From the NCBI GenBank assembly GCA_028866015.1, contig JAGWIW010000007.1, positions 1 through 64,000 of the forward strand: a stretch of 64,000 nucleotides of DNA, given 5' to 3'. This DNA is from Betaproteobacteria bacterium. GTDB lineage: Bacteria; Pseudomonadota; Gammaproteobacteria; Burkholderiales; Ferrovaceae. This document shows, in pieces, positions 35,406 through 50,210 of the stretch. Below the pieces are notes generated by a model. The model was given only the letters and a program-made list of their open reading frames with translations. It had not been told where the DNA came from and did not search any database. How positions within the stretch are numbered: the stretch's first letter is position 1; each line of letters opens with the position of its first letter. The position numbers were made by a program, and so were the translations under genes.

Positions 35406-36148
35406 CAGCGTCCCTCTGACAGGCGATGAGCCAGCGCCGGTGGCAGCCCCTGGCTGTAGATCTTGTAAATGGTGCGACCCCAGTCGTAGGGAACGCGGTG
35501 GAACGTCACGGCACGCGCTTCGGCATCGAACAGGGCGTAGGCGGCTGCCGTGTTGCGGTCGCGTGGCTGTCCCACGGAGCCCACGGTAGCCACCCAGCGG
35601 CGCCGTTCCGAAAGCGGAATGGCCACGCCCGGCGTAGGCGAGAAGGCATGCGTGCGCAGGTCGGAAGCCTGGTAGAAAAGCAGCTGGTGATGCACATGTC
35701 CGGCAAAGGTCCAGGTGGCCTCCGTGGCGGCCAGGGAAGCGGCCGCTTCGGTCTCCCGCGTCAGGTAGGTCCATGCTTCCGGTTGCTCGGCGCTGGCATG
35801 CACCAGCAGCAGGTTTTCCAGGTGGTGGGTGAGCGGCAGTGATTGCAGGAAGGCCAGTTGCGCTGCGGTCAGCCGCGGCCGGGTCCACAGGATGGCCTGG
35901 CGGGCCACCGGGTTGAGCCTCACCGCGTCATCCCAAACGGCACGGTCATGGTTGCCCAGCACCACAGGCGCTCCCGCACTGGCAAAGTCCATGATGCGCT
36001 CAAGGGTTGCGGCCGGATCGGGGCCGTACCCCACCAGGTCTCCCAGAAATGCAAAAGTGTCCGCGCCCTGCCGGGTGGCATGGGCCAGGCAGGCCTCCAG
36101 GGCTTCAAGGTTGGAATGGATGTCGGAAAGCAGGGCGATTTTGGGCAT
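35405..36148 (-). CDS. Calcineurin-like metallophosphoesterase
   Basis: A 247-aa metallophosphoesterase with the full metal-binding set: SDIHSN, GDLVGYGPDP, VVLGNHDRAVWD, LLVHAS and FAGHVHHQLL. The YfcE/ApaH-related layout suggests a phosphodiesterase or protein phosphatase. It is the first gene of a two-gene operon with the kinase-UspA fusion (TGATG overlap), so an attractive reading is that it reverses that kinase's phosphorylation; this is inference. It is divergent from hemN, sharing the region with the FNR/ANR box at 36182-36195. Confidence 0.9.
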   Translation of the reverse strand: MPKIALLSDIHSNLEALEACLAHATRQGADTFAFLGDLVGYGPDPAATLERIMDFASAGAPVVLGNHDRAVWDDAVRLNPVARQAILWTRPRLTAAQLAFLQSLPLTHHLENLLLVHASAEQPEAWTYLTRETEAAASLAATEATWTFAGHVHHQLLFYQASDLRTHAFSPTPGVAIPLSERRRWVATVGSVGQPRDRNTAAAYALFDAEARAVTFHRVPYDWGRTIYKIYSQGLPPALAHRLSEGR

Positions 36149-36181
36149 GGCTCAAGGGATCGGGCTCCACGCATGCAAAAT

Positions 36182-36195
36182 TTGATCTTGATCAA
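36182..36195 (+). promoter_or_regulatory. Perfect FNR/ANR box before hemN
   Basis: TTGAT-CTTG-ATCAA is an exact consensus site, inside a longer palindrome AATTTGATC...GATCAAATT. A -10-like TACATA/TATTAT at 36216-36225 lies about 30 bases downstream of its centre, the FNR class II arrangement, pointing at hemN. It also lies 34 bases before the divergent phosphoesterase start. Confidence 0.82.
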
Positions 36196-36253
36196 ATTAG
36201 CGATTCTGGAATTGGTACATATTATGCCCATGCCAACTCTTTGTGTGCCGTCC

Positions 36254-37639
36254 ATGTCTCTGATCAGCCCCGCACTCATGCAGCGGTTCGACATTCCGGG
36301 CCCCCGCTATACCTCCTACCCGACGGCCGACCGCTTCCAGCCGGACGGTGAAGCCCATGCCTTCACGCAAGCCCTGGCGCTGCGCTCGGCCGGCGAAGCC
36401 TTGCCGCTGTCGCTGTATGTGCACCTGCCGTTTTGCGAATCGGTGTGCTACTACTGCGGCTGCAACAAGGTCATCACCAAGGATCACAGCAAATCGCAGG
36501 ACTACCTGCGCTACCTGGAAATGGAAAGCACCCTGGTATCCGGGCATCTCGGGGCCGCTTCAGGTCGCCGTGCGGCCGTGGCCCAGCTGCACCTGGGCGG
36601 CGGCTCCCCCACCTTTCTGTCGGACGAGGAGCTGGCCCAGCTGGTGGCCAGCCTCAAGGCCCGCTTCGATTTCCGGGACGACGCGGAATGTTCCATCGAA
36701 ATCGACCCGCGCACCGTGAACGACACGCGCCTGGCACACCTGCGCCGCCTCGGCTTCAACCGCCTCAGCTTCGGCGTCCAGGACTTCGACCCCGTGGTGC
36801 AGGCTGCCGTGCACCGCGTCCAGCCCTACGAGCAGGTGGCTGCGCTCATGGCGTCGGCGCGGGCCTTGCAGTTCGATTCCATCAACGTGGACCTGATTTA
36901 CGGGTTGCCTCACCAGAATCCCGAATCGTTCGCGCGCACCCTGGAACAGGTGATCGCGCTGCGCCCCGACCGCATCGCGCTGTACGCCTATGCCCATCTG
37001 CCGGCCCGCTTCAAGCCGCAGCGCCGCATCGATGCCGCGGCACTGCCCGGCGCGGACCTCAAGCTGCAGATGCTGGACGATGCCATTCGCCGCTTCATCG
37101 CTGATGGCTACGAATACATCGGCATGGATCATTTTGCGTTGCCGGAAGACCAGCTGGCCCAGGTCAAGCGCGACGGCCTGCTGCAGCGCAATTTCCAGGG
37201 CTACCACGCAAATCCGGGCTCGGACCTGGTGGGGCTGGGGGTTTCGGCCATCAGCCAGGTGGGGCGGGCTTACAGCCAGAACGTGAAAACCCTGGCGGAA
37301 TACTACGCGGCACTCGATGCCGGCCGCCTGCCCGTGGAGCGAGGGTTGACCCTCAGCGATGATGACCTCGTCCGGCGTGACGTCATCATGCGCCTCATGT
37401 GTCAGGGGCGGGTGAATTTCCAGGCGGTGGAGCGCCGTTATGGCATCCACTTCGAAACCTATTTTGAGGATGCGCTCATGCGCGTCCGTGAATTCGAACA
37501 GTTCGGCCTCGTGACCCGCACTCCGGCAGGTCTGGAGGTGAGCAAGACGGGGTGGTTCTTCGTGCGTGCCGTGGCCATGGCCTTCGACAAGTATCTCTGG
37601 TTGCACGCCGACCACCAGCGTTTTTCAAAGGTGTTGTAG
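36254..37639 (+). CDS. hemN: Oxygen-independent coproporphyrinogen III oxidase
   Basis: A 461-aa radical-SAM enzyme that decarboxylates coproporphyrinogen III to protoporphyrinogen IX without oxygen, a late haem-synthesis step. N-terminal PGPRYTSYPTADRF, the cluster motif CESVCYYCGCNK (C-x3-C-x2-C), the following LHLGGGSPTFLS and the NVDLIYGLPHQ segment are diagnostic HemN features. ATG 36254 (MSLISPALMQRF) is chosen since the ATG at 36224 overlaps the presumed FNR-controlled -10; the frame open to 35843 is not coding. A T-rich terminator follows. Confidence 0.96.
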   Translation: MSLISPALMQRFDIPGPRYTSYPTADRFQPDGEAHAFTQALALRSAGEALPLSLYVHLPFCESVCYYCGCNKVITKDHSKSQDYLRYLEMESTLVSGHLGAASGRRAAVAQLHLGGGSPTFLSDEELAQLVASLKARFDFRDDAECSIEIDPRTVNDTRLAHLRRLGFNRLSFGVQDFDPVVQAAVHRVQPYEQVAALMASARALQFDSINVDLIYGLPHQNPESFARTLEQVIALRPDRIALYAYAHLPARFKPQRRIDAAALPGADLKLQMLDDAIRRFIADGYEYIGMDHFALPEDQLAQVKRDGLLQRNFQGYHANPGSDLVGLGVSAISQVGRAYSQNVKTLAEYYAALDAGRLPVERGLTLSDDDLVRRDVIMRLMCQGRVNFQAVERRYGIHFETYFEDALMRVREFEQFGLVTRTPAGLEVSKTGWFFVRAVAMAFDKYLWLHADHQRFSKVL

Positions 37640-37660
37640 CAGTCTCCTAAAGTGGTCTTT

Positions 37661-37696
37661 GCCGCCCCCGGTTCACGCCGCGGGCGGTTTTCTTTT
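37661..37696 (+). terminator. Intrinsic terminator after hemN
   Basis: CCGCCC (37662-37667) pairs with GGGCGG (37682-37687), followed by TTTTCTTTT. It lies 22 bases after the hemN stop on the plus strand. Confidence 0.75.
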
Positions 37697-37730
37697 GCCA
37701 GCCAACCGGTGTTATCATGACGGGCCGTAG

Positions 37731-39252
<1,522 letters not shown>

Positions 39253-39256
<4 letters not shown>

Positions 39257-39750
39257 TGTTGTTGCGGAGGCAAGGTCATGGATTGGACGGTGCTGGCGAG
39301 TTCCGCGCGGAAGGCTTCCAGGCGCGCCGGCAGCTCCGGCATTTCGCGCGCAAGCAGGCTCACGGCAAAGAGGGCGGCATTGGCGGCGCCGGCCTCGCCG
39401 ATGGCAAAGGTGGCCACGGGTATGCCTTTAGGCATTTGCACGATGGACAGCAGGGAATCCTGTCCGGCAAGGCTGGTGCTGGGTACCGGCACGCCCAGCA
39501 CGGGCAGGGTGGTCTTGGCAGCCAGCATGCCCGGCAGGTGGGCCGCCCCGCCGGCGCCGGCAATGATGCAGGCCAGCCCCCGGGCGCGAGCCTCGGTTGC
39601 GTATTCAAACATCAGGTCGGGCGTGCGGTGGGCCGAGACCACGCGCGCTTCATAGGGAACACCGAAACGTTCCAGCATTTTGGCGGCATGTTCCATGACA
39701 CGCCAATCCGAGTTGCTGCCCATGACGATGCCAACCAGCGGTGCGCTCAT
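39253..39750 (-). CDS. purE: N5-carboxyaminoimidazole ribonucleotide mutase
   Basis: A 165-aa class I PurE that converts N5-CAIR to CAIR. The motifs [19 protein letters not shown], and [15 protein letters not shown] with GVPVPS are the substrate-binding loops of this family. It is coupled to purK by an ATGA overlap and begins nine bases after the stop of the UDP-sugar decarboxylase gene, so the purine pair may be co-transcribed with the arn-type cluster. Confidence 0.97.
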
Positions 39751-39759
39751 GGCCTGCGC

Positions 39760-40803
39760 TCAGTCCACCAGGCCGCGCGCTTCGGCCACCTGGCCGCGGT
39801 AGGAATCGAAAATGAAGCGCAGGGCATCGGCCATGGTCACCTGCGGCGCCCACTCAAGCTCGCTGCGGGTGTTGTCGATTTTCGGGACACGGTTCTGCAC
39901 GTCCTGGTAGCCCTTGCCGTAGTAGGCTTCGGAGGTGGTTTCCACGAGCTGCACACGCTGCGCCGTATCCCGGTATTCCGGATATTCCATGGCCAGCTTC
40001 AGCATCATCTGGGCCAGTTCCTTGACCGAATAGTTGTTGGACGGGTTGCCCACGTTGTAGATCTTTCCGCTGGCGACGCCGTTTTTGTTTTCGATCATTT
40101 TCATGAGCGCCGAAACGCCGTCGTCAATGTAGGTGAAGGCGCGTTTCTGCGTGCCGCCATCCACCAGCTTGATGTTTTCGCCGCGCACGATGTGGCCGAA
40201 AAACTGGGTGATCACGCGCGAGCTGCCTTCCTTGGGCGTGTGGATGCTGTCGAGCCCCGCGCCGATCCAGTTGAAGGGGCGGAACAGGGTGAAATCCAGG
40301 CCGTCCTGCATGCCGTAGCCCCAGATCACGCGGTCCATCAGCTGCTTGCTGCAGGAATAAATCCAGCGCTGCTTTTCGATGGGGCCCAGGATCAGTTCCG
40401 AATGGTCCGGGTCGAATTCGCTGTCCCGGCACATGCCGTACACTTCGGAGGTGGAGGGGAACAGGATGCGCTTGCCGTACTTCACGCAGCTGCGCACGAT
40501 GGGCAGGTTGGCTTCGAAATCCAGCTCGAACACGCGCAGCGGCTGCTGCACGTAGGTGGCCGGGGTGGCGATGGCCACCAGCGGCAGCACCACGTCGCAT
40601 TTCTTGACGTGGTATTCGATCCATTCCTTGTTGATGGTGATGTCGCCTTCGAAGAAATGAAAGCGCGGGTGGTCAAGGAGGTCGGCCACGCGGTCGCTTT
40701 GCATGTCCATGCCGAAGACGGCCCAGTCGGTCGTGTTGAGGATGCGTTGGCTGAGATGGTGGCCGATAAACCCGTTGACGCCAAGAATGAGGATTTTCTT
40801 CAT
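39760..40803 (-). CDS. arnA: UDP-glucuronate decarboxylase, ArnA C-terminal-domain type, stand-alone
   Basis: A 347-aa short-chain dehydrogenase/epimerase. It matches the C-terminal half of ArnA, which oxidatively decarboxylates UDP-glucuronate to the 4-keto pentose used for aminoarabinose. Rossmann motif ILGVNGFIGHHL, catalytic region PSTSEVYGMC, IYSCSKQLMDRVIWGYG and RPFNWIGAGLDSI are visible. Here it is a separate gene, not fused to the formyltransferase, which is the neighbouring gene upstream. An extended -10 (TGGTATAAT) lies about 35 bases before its start, so it may also have its own promoter. Confidence 0.9.
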   Translation of the reverse strand: MKKILILGVNGFIGHHLSQRILNTTDWAVFGMDMQSDRVADLLDHPRFHFFEGDITINKEWIEYHVKKCDVVLPLVAIATPATYVQQPLRVFELDFEANLPIVRSCVKYGKRILFPSTSEVYGMCRDSEFDPDHSELILGPIEKQRWIYSCSKQLMDRVIWGYGMQDGLDFTLFRPFNWIGAGLDSIHTPKEGSSRVITQFFGHIVRGENIKLVDGGTQKRAFTYIDDGVSALMKMIENKNGVASGKIYNVGNPSNNYSVKELAQMMLKLAMEYPEYRDTAQRVQLVETTSEAYYGKGYQDVQNRVPKIDNTRSELEWAPQVTMADALRFIFDSYRGQVAEARGLVD

Positions 40804-40832
40804 GGGATCCGACTGCGCAAATTAAAACCGCA

Positions 40833-40841
40833 ATTATACCA
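40833..40841 (-). promoter_or_regulatory. Extended -10 promoter element
   Basis: On the minus strand TGGTATAAT is a perfect extended -10 box, positioned just after the formyltransferase stop and about 30 bases before the UDP-glucuronate decarboxylase ATG. It could start a shorter transcript for that gene and purEK. No good -35 is seen. Confidence 0.5.
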
Positions 40842-40843
40842 GA

Positions 40844-41728
40844 TCAGGCAGGCCGAACCCCTGCGGGGTAACGCTGTTTGAATTCGCTGGCACTGACCAG
40901 TTTCCCTTCCAGTTCGAGGGACAGGATGTAGAGAGGGGCGCCGTCGCCGCCAGTGGTTTGGGCCACGGCATCCGGGTGGGGCTGGAGGCTGGTGCGCAGA
41001 ATGCGCGCTGTGCGTCCGTCGATGGACGTGAAGGCGCCAGGGTAAGGCGGGGCAACCCCGCGTACCAGGTTGTGGATGGCGGCCGCGGGCTGACCCCAGT
41101 CGATGCGGCCGTCTTGCGGGCGTCGCCCCCCGAAATAAGAGCCTGCAGCCAGATTCTGCCGGCGGTGCGCCGCCGTACCGGCCACCAGCGGCTCCAGTGC
41201 GGCGCGCAGCGCTTTCACGCCGGCTTCCGTCACGCGCTGGAAGACGTGGAAGGCGGTGTCGTCCGGGCCGATGGGCACGCGCTCCTGGGCCACGATGTCG
41301 CCCTGGTCCGGTTTCACCGTCATGGCGTGCAGCGTGGCCCCCGTCTCCGTTTCGCCGTGGATGACGGCCCAGTTGACGGGTACCCGGCCGCGATAACGGG
41401 GCAGCAGGGAGCCGTGCAGGTTGTAGGCGCCGCGCGCAGGCAGGGCCAGCAGCTCCGCCCCCAGCATGTGGCGATAGTAAAAGGAGAAGAGGAAGTCGGG
41501 GCGCAGGGCGCGCACCTGTGCCACTACGGCCGGGTCGTTGGGGTCCTCCGGCATGATGCAGGGCAGGCCGCGGGCCTGGGCCAGTGCCGCCACGCTGTCA
41601 AACCAGATATTTTCCTGCGGGTTGTCGCGGTGGGTGACCACCAGGGCAATCTCGATGCCGTGCTCAAGCAGCACTTCCAGGCAACGCACGCCGATGGTGT
41701 GGTAGGCGAAAACGACCGCCCGCGTCAT
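40844..41728 (-). CDS. UDP-aminoarabinose formyltransferase, ArnA N-terminal-domain type, stand-alone
   Basis: A 294-aa formyltransferase that would N-formylate UDP-4-amino-4-deoxy-L-arabinose using 10-formyl-THF. It starts AVVFAYHTIGVRCLEVLLEH, as ArnA does, and contains the catalytic block YNLHGSLLPRYRGRVPVNWAVIHGETETG (Asn and His, then Asp in VKPDQGDIVAQE). It is separate from the dehydrogenase half encoded next. It overlaps arnC by four bases. Related sugar formyltransferases act in other pathways, so the substrate rests on context. Confidence 0.88.
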   Translation of the reverse strand: MTRAVVFAYHTIGVRCLEVLLEHGIEIALVVTHRDNPQENIWFDSVAALAQARGLPCIMPEDPNDPAVVAQVRALRPDFLFSFYYRHMLGAELLALPARGAYNLHGSLLPRYRGRVPVNWAVIHGETETGATLHAMTVKPDQGDIVAQERVPIGPDDTAFHVFQRVTEAGVKALRAALEPLVAGTAAHRRQNLAAGSYFGGRRPQDGRIDWGQPAAAIHNLVRGVAPPYPGAFTSIDGRTARILRTSLQPHPDAVAQTTGGDGAPLYILSLELEGKLVSASEFKQRYPAGVRPA

Positions 41729-42687
41729 GAATGCCGGCCCGGGATGTCGGTGGGGGCTTCAAGAATGGCTTCCACCAGGAAGCGCGGGCGTTCGCGCACC
41801 TGCTGGTAGATGCGGCCCACGTATTCGCCCAGCAGGCCGATGCCGAACAGCAGGATGCTGATCAGGAAAAAGGTGATGGCGAACAGCGTGAACAGGCCTT
41901 CGGCTTCCGGCCCGATGATGAGCCGGCGCAGCACCAGGTAAACCACGAACAGTCCGGAGAGCAGGGACAGCACCATGCCAAGCAGGGAAAAAAGCTGCAG
42001 GGGCATGACCGAAAAACCGGTCACCAGGTCGAAATTGAGGCGCACCAGGCTGTACAGGGAATACTTGGACTCGCCGGCGGCGCGTTCCTCGTGGCGCACT
42101 TCCACTTCCGTGGGGCGGGCGGCAAAAGTGTAGGCCAGCGCCGGAATGAAGGTATTCACTTCGCGGCAGGACACGATGGCCTGCACGATTTTGCGGTCGT
42201 AGGCGCGCAGCATGCAGCCCTGGTCCGTCATGTGGATGCGCGTGATGCGCTCGCGCAGGCGGTTCATCAGGCGCGACGCCCAGCGTCGCCAGGTGCTGTC
42301 CTGGCGGTTCTGGCGGATGGTGCCCACGCAGTCGTGGCCCGCATCCATGGCGGAGAGCAGCTTGCCGATTTCCTCGGGAGGATTCTGCAGGTCGGCATCC
42401 AGCGTCACGATGCGCTCGCCCCGGGCCTGTTCGAAACCCGCCATGATGGCCATGTGCTGGCCGTAGTTGCCGTTAAGCAGGATGACCCGTGTCACGTCCG
42501 GGCGCTGCTCGAACTGCTGGCGCAGGAGGGCAGGGGAGCGGTCGCGGCTGCCGTCGTTGATGAAGATGATTTCGTAGCGGATGGCCAGGGCGTCGAGCGC
42601 CGGATAAAGGCGGTCGAACAGGGCTTGCAGCCCGGCTTCCTCGTTGTAGACCGGAATGATGACGGAAACGCGTGGCTGGCTGGGCAT
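41725..42687 (-). CDS. arnC: Undecaprenyl-phosphate 4-deoxy-4-formamido-L-arabinose transferase
   Basis: A 320-aa GT2 glycosyltransferase: the fold starts RVSVIIPVYNEEAGLQALFDRL, with the DLQNPPEEIGKLL Asp pair region (TLDADLQNPPE) and RHEERAAGESKYS, followed by two C-terminal membrane helices (about 230-260 and 265-295). It transfers the formylated aminoarabinose to undecaprenyl phosphate at the inner membrane. ATG 42687 (MPSQPRVS) is selected; the frame extends to 42738 but overlaps arnB. Similar GT2 enzymes make dolichol- or polyprenyl-phosphate sugars, so naming depends on the neighbours. Confidence 0.88.
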   Translation of the reverse strand: MPSQPRVSVIIPVYNEEAGLQALFDRLYPALDALAIRYEIIFINDGSRDRSPALLRQQFEQRPDVTRVILLNGNYGQHMAIMAGFEQARGERIVTLDADLQNPPEEIGKLLSAMDAGHDCVGTIRQNRQDSTWRRWASRLMNRLRERITRIHMTDQGCMLRAYDRKIVQAIVSCREVNTFIPALAYTFAARPTEVEVRHEERAAGESKYSLYSLVRLNFDLVTGFSVMPLQLFSLLGMVLSLLSGLFVVYLVLRRLIIGPEAEGLFTLFAITFFLISILLFGIGLLGEYVGRIYQQVRERPRFLVEAILEAPTDIPGRHS

Positions 42688-42695
42688 GGGCGTGT

Positions 42696-43847
42696 TCACT
42701 GTCGGGCGTCGTGCAGCACGGCGCGCAGGGCATCGCACACCCGGTCCACGTCCGTGTCCTGCATGGTGGGGAAAAGGGGCAGGGTCAGGGTTTCCCGGCC
42801 GATCCGTTCGGCATGGGGAAAATCACCTTCACGATGGCCCAGCGCACGGTATTGGGTGGTGAGATGCACCGCCTCATAGGAGATGCCGGTTCCGATGCCG
42901 CGTGCGGCCAGCGCGTCCATGATCTGCTTGCGGCTCCACGCCAGGCGCTGCAGCGGCAGCAGGGGCGCGAAGAAATTCCAGCTGTGGCCCTCGTCACCAC
43001 GTGCCGGCAACTGGCACGGCGGGTCGGTTTCCAGGCGTTCAAAATAGCGCGCCACCAGCTGATGGCGGCGGGCGGTGAATTCTTCCAGCCGGGCCAGCTG
43101 CAGCAATCCCAGGCGCGCGTTCACGTCCGGCAGGTTGTACTTGCCGCCCACCACCACCACGTCGCGCGTGCCGTCGGGCAGGCGGGCAATGCCGTGAAAG
43201 CGGAACTGTTCGGCACGCCGGGCTTCCGCCTCGTCGGCGAGCACCAATGCCCCGCCTTCGATGGTGGTCATGTTCTTGTTGGGATGGAAGCTGAAGCTGG
43301 CGATGTCGCCAAAGCTGCCGATGCGCTGGCCTTTCCAGCGGCTGCCGATGGCCAGTGCCGCATCTTCGATCACGCGCAGGCCGTGCTCGCGCGCCAGGGC
43401 ATACAGGGCGTCCATGTCGAGGGGCAGTCCGGCAAAATGGGTGGGCAGGAGCACTCGCGTGCGCGCCGTGATGGCGGCTTTGGTCGCGGCCAGATCCATG
43501 TTGCGCGTGACGGGATCCACATCCACGAACACCGGGCGGGCCCCGGTGCGGGCAATGGCATTGGCGCAGGAAAAAAATGTTTGCGCTGGCATGATGACTT
43601 CATCGCCCGGGCCGATGCCCAGCGTGAGCAGTGCCACTTCCAGCGCGCCCGTGGCCGAAGAGAACACGCGCACGGGGCGTCCACCATGGTATTCGGAAAG
43701 GGCCTTTTCAAAAGCCAGCACCTGGGGACCTGACGTGATCCAGAGCGAACGCAGCGTGTCGGCCAGCGCCTGCACCATGGTTTCGTCGATGGTCGGCCGC
43801 GCAAAGGGCAGGAACGGCAGGGTGGAATCGGGCTTAACTGCGAGCAA
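42696..43847 (-). CDS. arnB: UDP-4-amino-4-deoxy-L-arabinose aminotransferase (TTG start)
   Basis: A 383-aa PLP-dependent DegT/DnrJ/EryC1 aminotransferase. Motifs: PFARPTIDETMVQ, FSSATGALEVAL, VDVDPVTRNMD, VIEDAALAIGSRWKG, the PLP lysine in FSFHPNKNMTTIEGGAL, and GGKYNLPDVNARLG. It aminates the 4-keto sugar to UDP-aminoarabinose. No ATG or GTG lies before the conserved N-terminus; the best start is TTG at 43847, ten bases after GGAG and overlapping the upstream arnE-like gene by 14 bases. The first in-frame ATG would cut off part of the domain. Confidence 0.92.
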   Translation of the reverse strand: MLAVKPDSTLPFLPFARPTIDETMVQALADTLRSLWITSGPQVLAFEKALSEYHGGRPVRVFSSATGALEVALLTLGIGPGDEVIMPAQTFFSCANAIARTGARPVFVDVDPVTRNMDLAATKAAITARTRVLLPTHFAGLPLDMDALYALAREHGLRVIEDAALAIGSRWKGQRIGSFGDIASFSFHPNKNMTTIEGGALVLADEAEARRAEQFRFHGIARLPDGTRDVVVVGGKYNLPDVNARLGLLQLARLEEFTARRHQLVARYFERLETDPPCQLPARGDEGHSWNFFAPLLPLQRLAWSRKQIMDALAARGIGTGISYEAVHLTTQYRALGHREGDFPHAERIGRETLTLPLFPTMQDTDVDRVCDALRAVLHDARQ

Positions 43848-44201
43848 TGAGGAACACTCCGAGAATGACGACGAAAATGCCGGCCACGCGCACTGCGGGC
43901 AGGGATTCTCCCAGCAGCCAATAGGCGGCCACGGCATTGACCACATAGCCGATGGACAGCATGGGGTAGGCCATGGACACCGGCACGCGCGAGAGGGCCA
44001 TGATCCACACCACCACGCTGATGGCATAACAGGCCAGCCCGCCCAGAATGTGGGGTTCGGTCGCCACCTGCCAGCCGATCGGAACCAGGTTGCGCCACTG
44101 AAATTCGAAGTGGCCGATGGCGTTGGTTCCGGCTTTCAGCAACAGCTGGGCGGCGGCATTGAGCAGCACGCCGGTGAGGATCAGGGAAAAACTGGCCGGA
44201 C

Positions 44202-44205
<4 letters not shown>
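43834..44205 (-). CDS. Small multidrug-resistance-fold membrane protein, ArnE/ArnF-like flippase subunit
   Basis: A 123-aa protein with four predicted membrane helices, including ILTGVLLNAAAQLLLKAGTNA at the N-terminus and SVVVWIMALSRVPVSMAYPMLS, YVVNAVAAYWLLGE further on, the pattern of EmrE/EamA-type proteins. In enteric bacteria ArnE and ArnF form a heterodimer flipping undecaprenyl-phosphate aminoarabinose; only one such subunit is seen here, so it might be a homodimer. ATG 44205 overlaps the arnT stop by four bases; the longer frame to 44328 is a shadow. Confidence 0.85.
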
Positions 44206-49158
<4,953 letters not shown>

Positions 49159-49162
<4 letters not shown>

Positions 49163-49788
49163 ATCTGAAGTGGCGACATGTGGGAGCGGGCGCGCTGGTT
49201 GCCTTGCTGTTGAGTGCACAGGGTGCCTTCGCAGGCGGTCTGGATCGGCTGCGTGCCTTCGTGCAGGACACGAAGAGCGGGGAGGCCCAGTTCACGCAGA
49301 CCAACCTGAGCGCCAAGAGCGGTCAGGCCGGCAGCACAAGCAGCGGGCTGTTCCAGTTTTCCCGCCCGGGACGTTTTCGGTGGGAGTACCTGAAGCCTTA
49401 TCCCCAGACCATCGTGGGGGACGGGCAGACGCTCTGGATCTGGGACCCCGACCTCAAGCAGGTGACGCGCAAGAAACTGTCCAACAGCCTGGGCTCGACC
49501 CCGGCTGCCATCCTGGCGGGAGACAATGCCCTGGAAAAGGGTTTCAGCCTGCAGGAAGACGGACAGTCCGACGGACTCGAATGGGTGCTGGCCATCCCCA
49601 AGACCCGCGATTCGGGGTTTGAGCGCGTGCGCCTGGGTTTTGACGGGACTTCGCTGGCACGCATGGAACTGCATGATAATTTCGGCCACACCATCCTCAT
49701 CCGCTTTAGCGGCTTCAAGATGGCGCCCCATTTTGCGCCGGACACCTTCCATTTCACGCCACCCCCCGGGGCGGATGTGATTCAGTAA
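49159..49788 (+). CDS. lolA: Outer-membrane lipoprotein carrier protein LolA
   Basis: A 209-aa periplasmic chaperone that ferries lipoproteins from LolCDE to LolB. The signal peptide ([15 protein letters not shown], then GGLDRL) is followed by the LolA core: [42 protein letters not shown] and PAAILAGDN, with the Arg/Trp residues expected in the hydrophobic cavity. It overlaps ftsK by four bases, a pairing common in proteobacteria. The three tRNA genes follow. Confidence 0.95.
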
Positions 49789-49789
49789 T

Positions 49790-49818
49790 TTGATTTTTCG
49801 ATGCGCTCCCCGGATAAT
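49790..49818 (+). promoter_or_regulatory. Sigma-70 promoter for the tRNA cluster
   Basis: TTGATT (49790-49795) and GATAAT (49813-49818) are separated by 17 bases, a good -35/-10 pair, starting just after the lolA stop and ending nine bases before tRNA-Pro. It would drive all three tRNA genes. Confidence 0.6.
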
Positions 49819-49826
49819 TGAGGGTT

Positions 49827-49903
49827 CGGGGTGTAGCGTAGCCTGGTAGCGCGCCTGGTTTGGGACCAGGATGTCGGGAGTTCGAATCTCTCCACCCCGA
49901 CCA
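49827..49903 (+). tRNA. tRNA-Pro(TGG)
   Basis: The acceptor stem CGGGGTG pairs with CACCCCG; the anticodon loop TTTGGGA sits between CCTGG and CCAGG, giving anticodon TGG. The T arm contains GTTCGAATC, and CCA is encoded at 49901-49903. Confidence 0.97.
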
Positions 49904-49925
49904 GAATTTGAACGTGTTCCGACAA

Positions 49926-50002
49926 GTGCCCGTAGCTCAACCGGATAGAGCACCAGCCTTCTAAGCTGGGGGTTACAGGTTCGATTCCTGTCGGGCACGC
50001 CA
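49926..50002 (+). tRNA. tRNA-Arg(TCT)
   Basis: GTGCCCG pairs with CGGGCAC; the anticodon stem CCAGC/GCTGG holds the loop CTTCTAA with anticodon TCT. The T arm has GGTTCGATTCC and CCA is encoded. Confidence 0.97.
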
Positions 50003-50030
50003 TGTTGTAGAATGCTGGTTTGTCTTCGGT

Positions 50031-50107
50031 GGTGGCGGTAGCTCAGCTGGTAGAGTCCCGGATTGTGATTCCGGTTGTCGTGGGTTCGAATCCCATCCGT
50101 CACCCCA
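50031..50107 (+). tRNA. tRNA-His(GTG), last of the array and island boundary
   Basis: The extra 5' G (50031) pairs with C73, as in all tRNA-His. The acceptor GTGGCGG pairs with CCGTCAC with one G:T pair. The anticodon loop TTGTGAT between CCGGA and TCCGG gives GTG. CCA is encoded at 50105-50107. Sequence turns AT-rich immediately after it, so its 3' end is the likely integration site of the adjoining island. Confidence 0.96.
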
Positions 50108-50177
50108 CCCAACCCCCTGAATATCAATATTTTTCTGATTATCCCAAGTTACTCCAAACTACCCAAAACTACCTGAT

Positions 50178-50210
50178 GCCACACTTTCACTGTGGCAAAA
50201 TTGTGGCAAA
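50178..50210. repeat. TGTGGCAAA tandem and inverted GCCAC repeats
   Basis: The 302-base stretch 50108-50409 after tRNA-His contains no credible gene. It holds TGTGGCAAA twice, at 50191-50199 and 50202-50210, exactly 11 bases apart, with an inverted copy of the core (GCCAC, 50178-50182) on the left and GGCCAC at 50217-50222 on the right. Spacing of one helical turn next to a tRNA resembles integrase arm-type binding sites. Confidence 0.4.
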
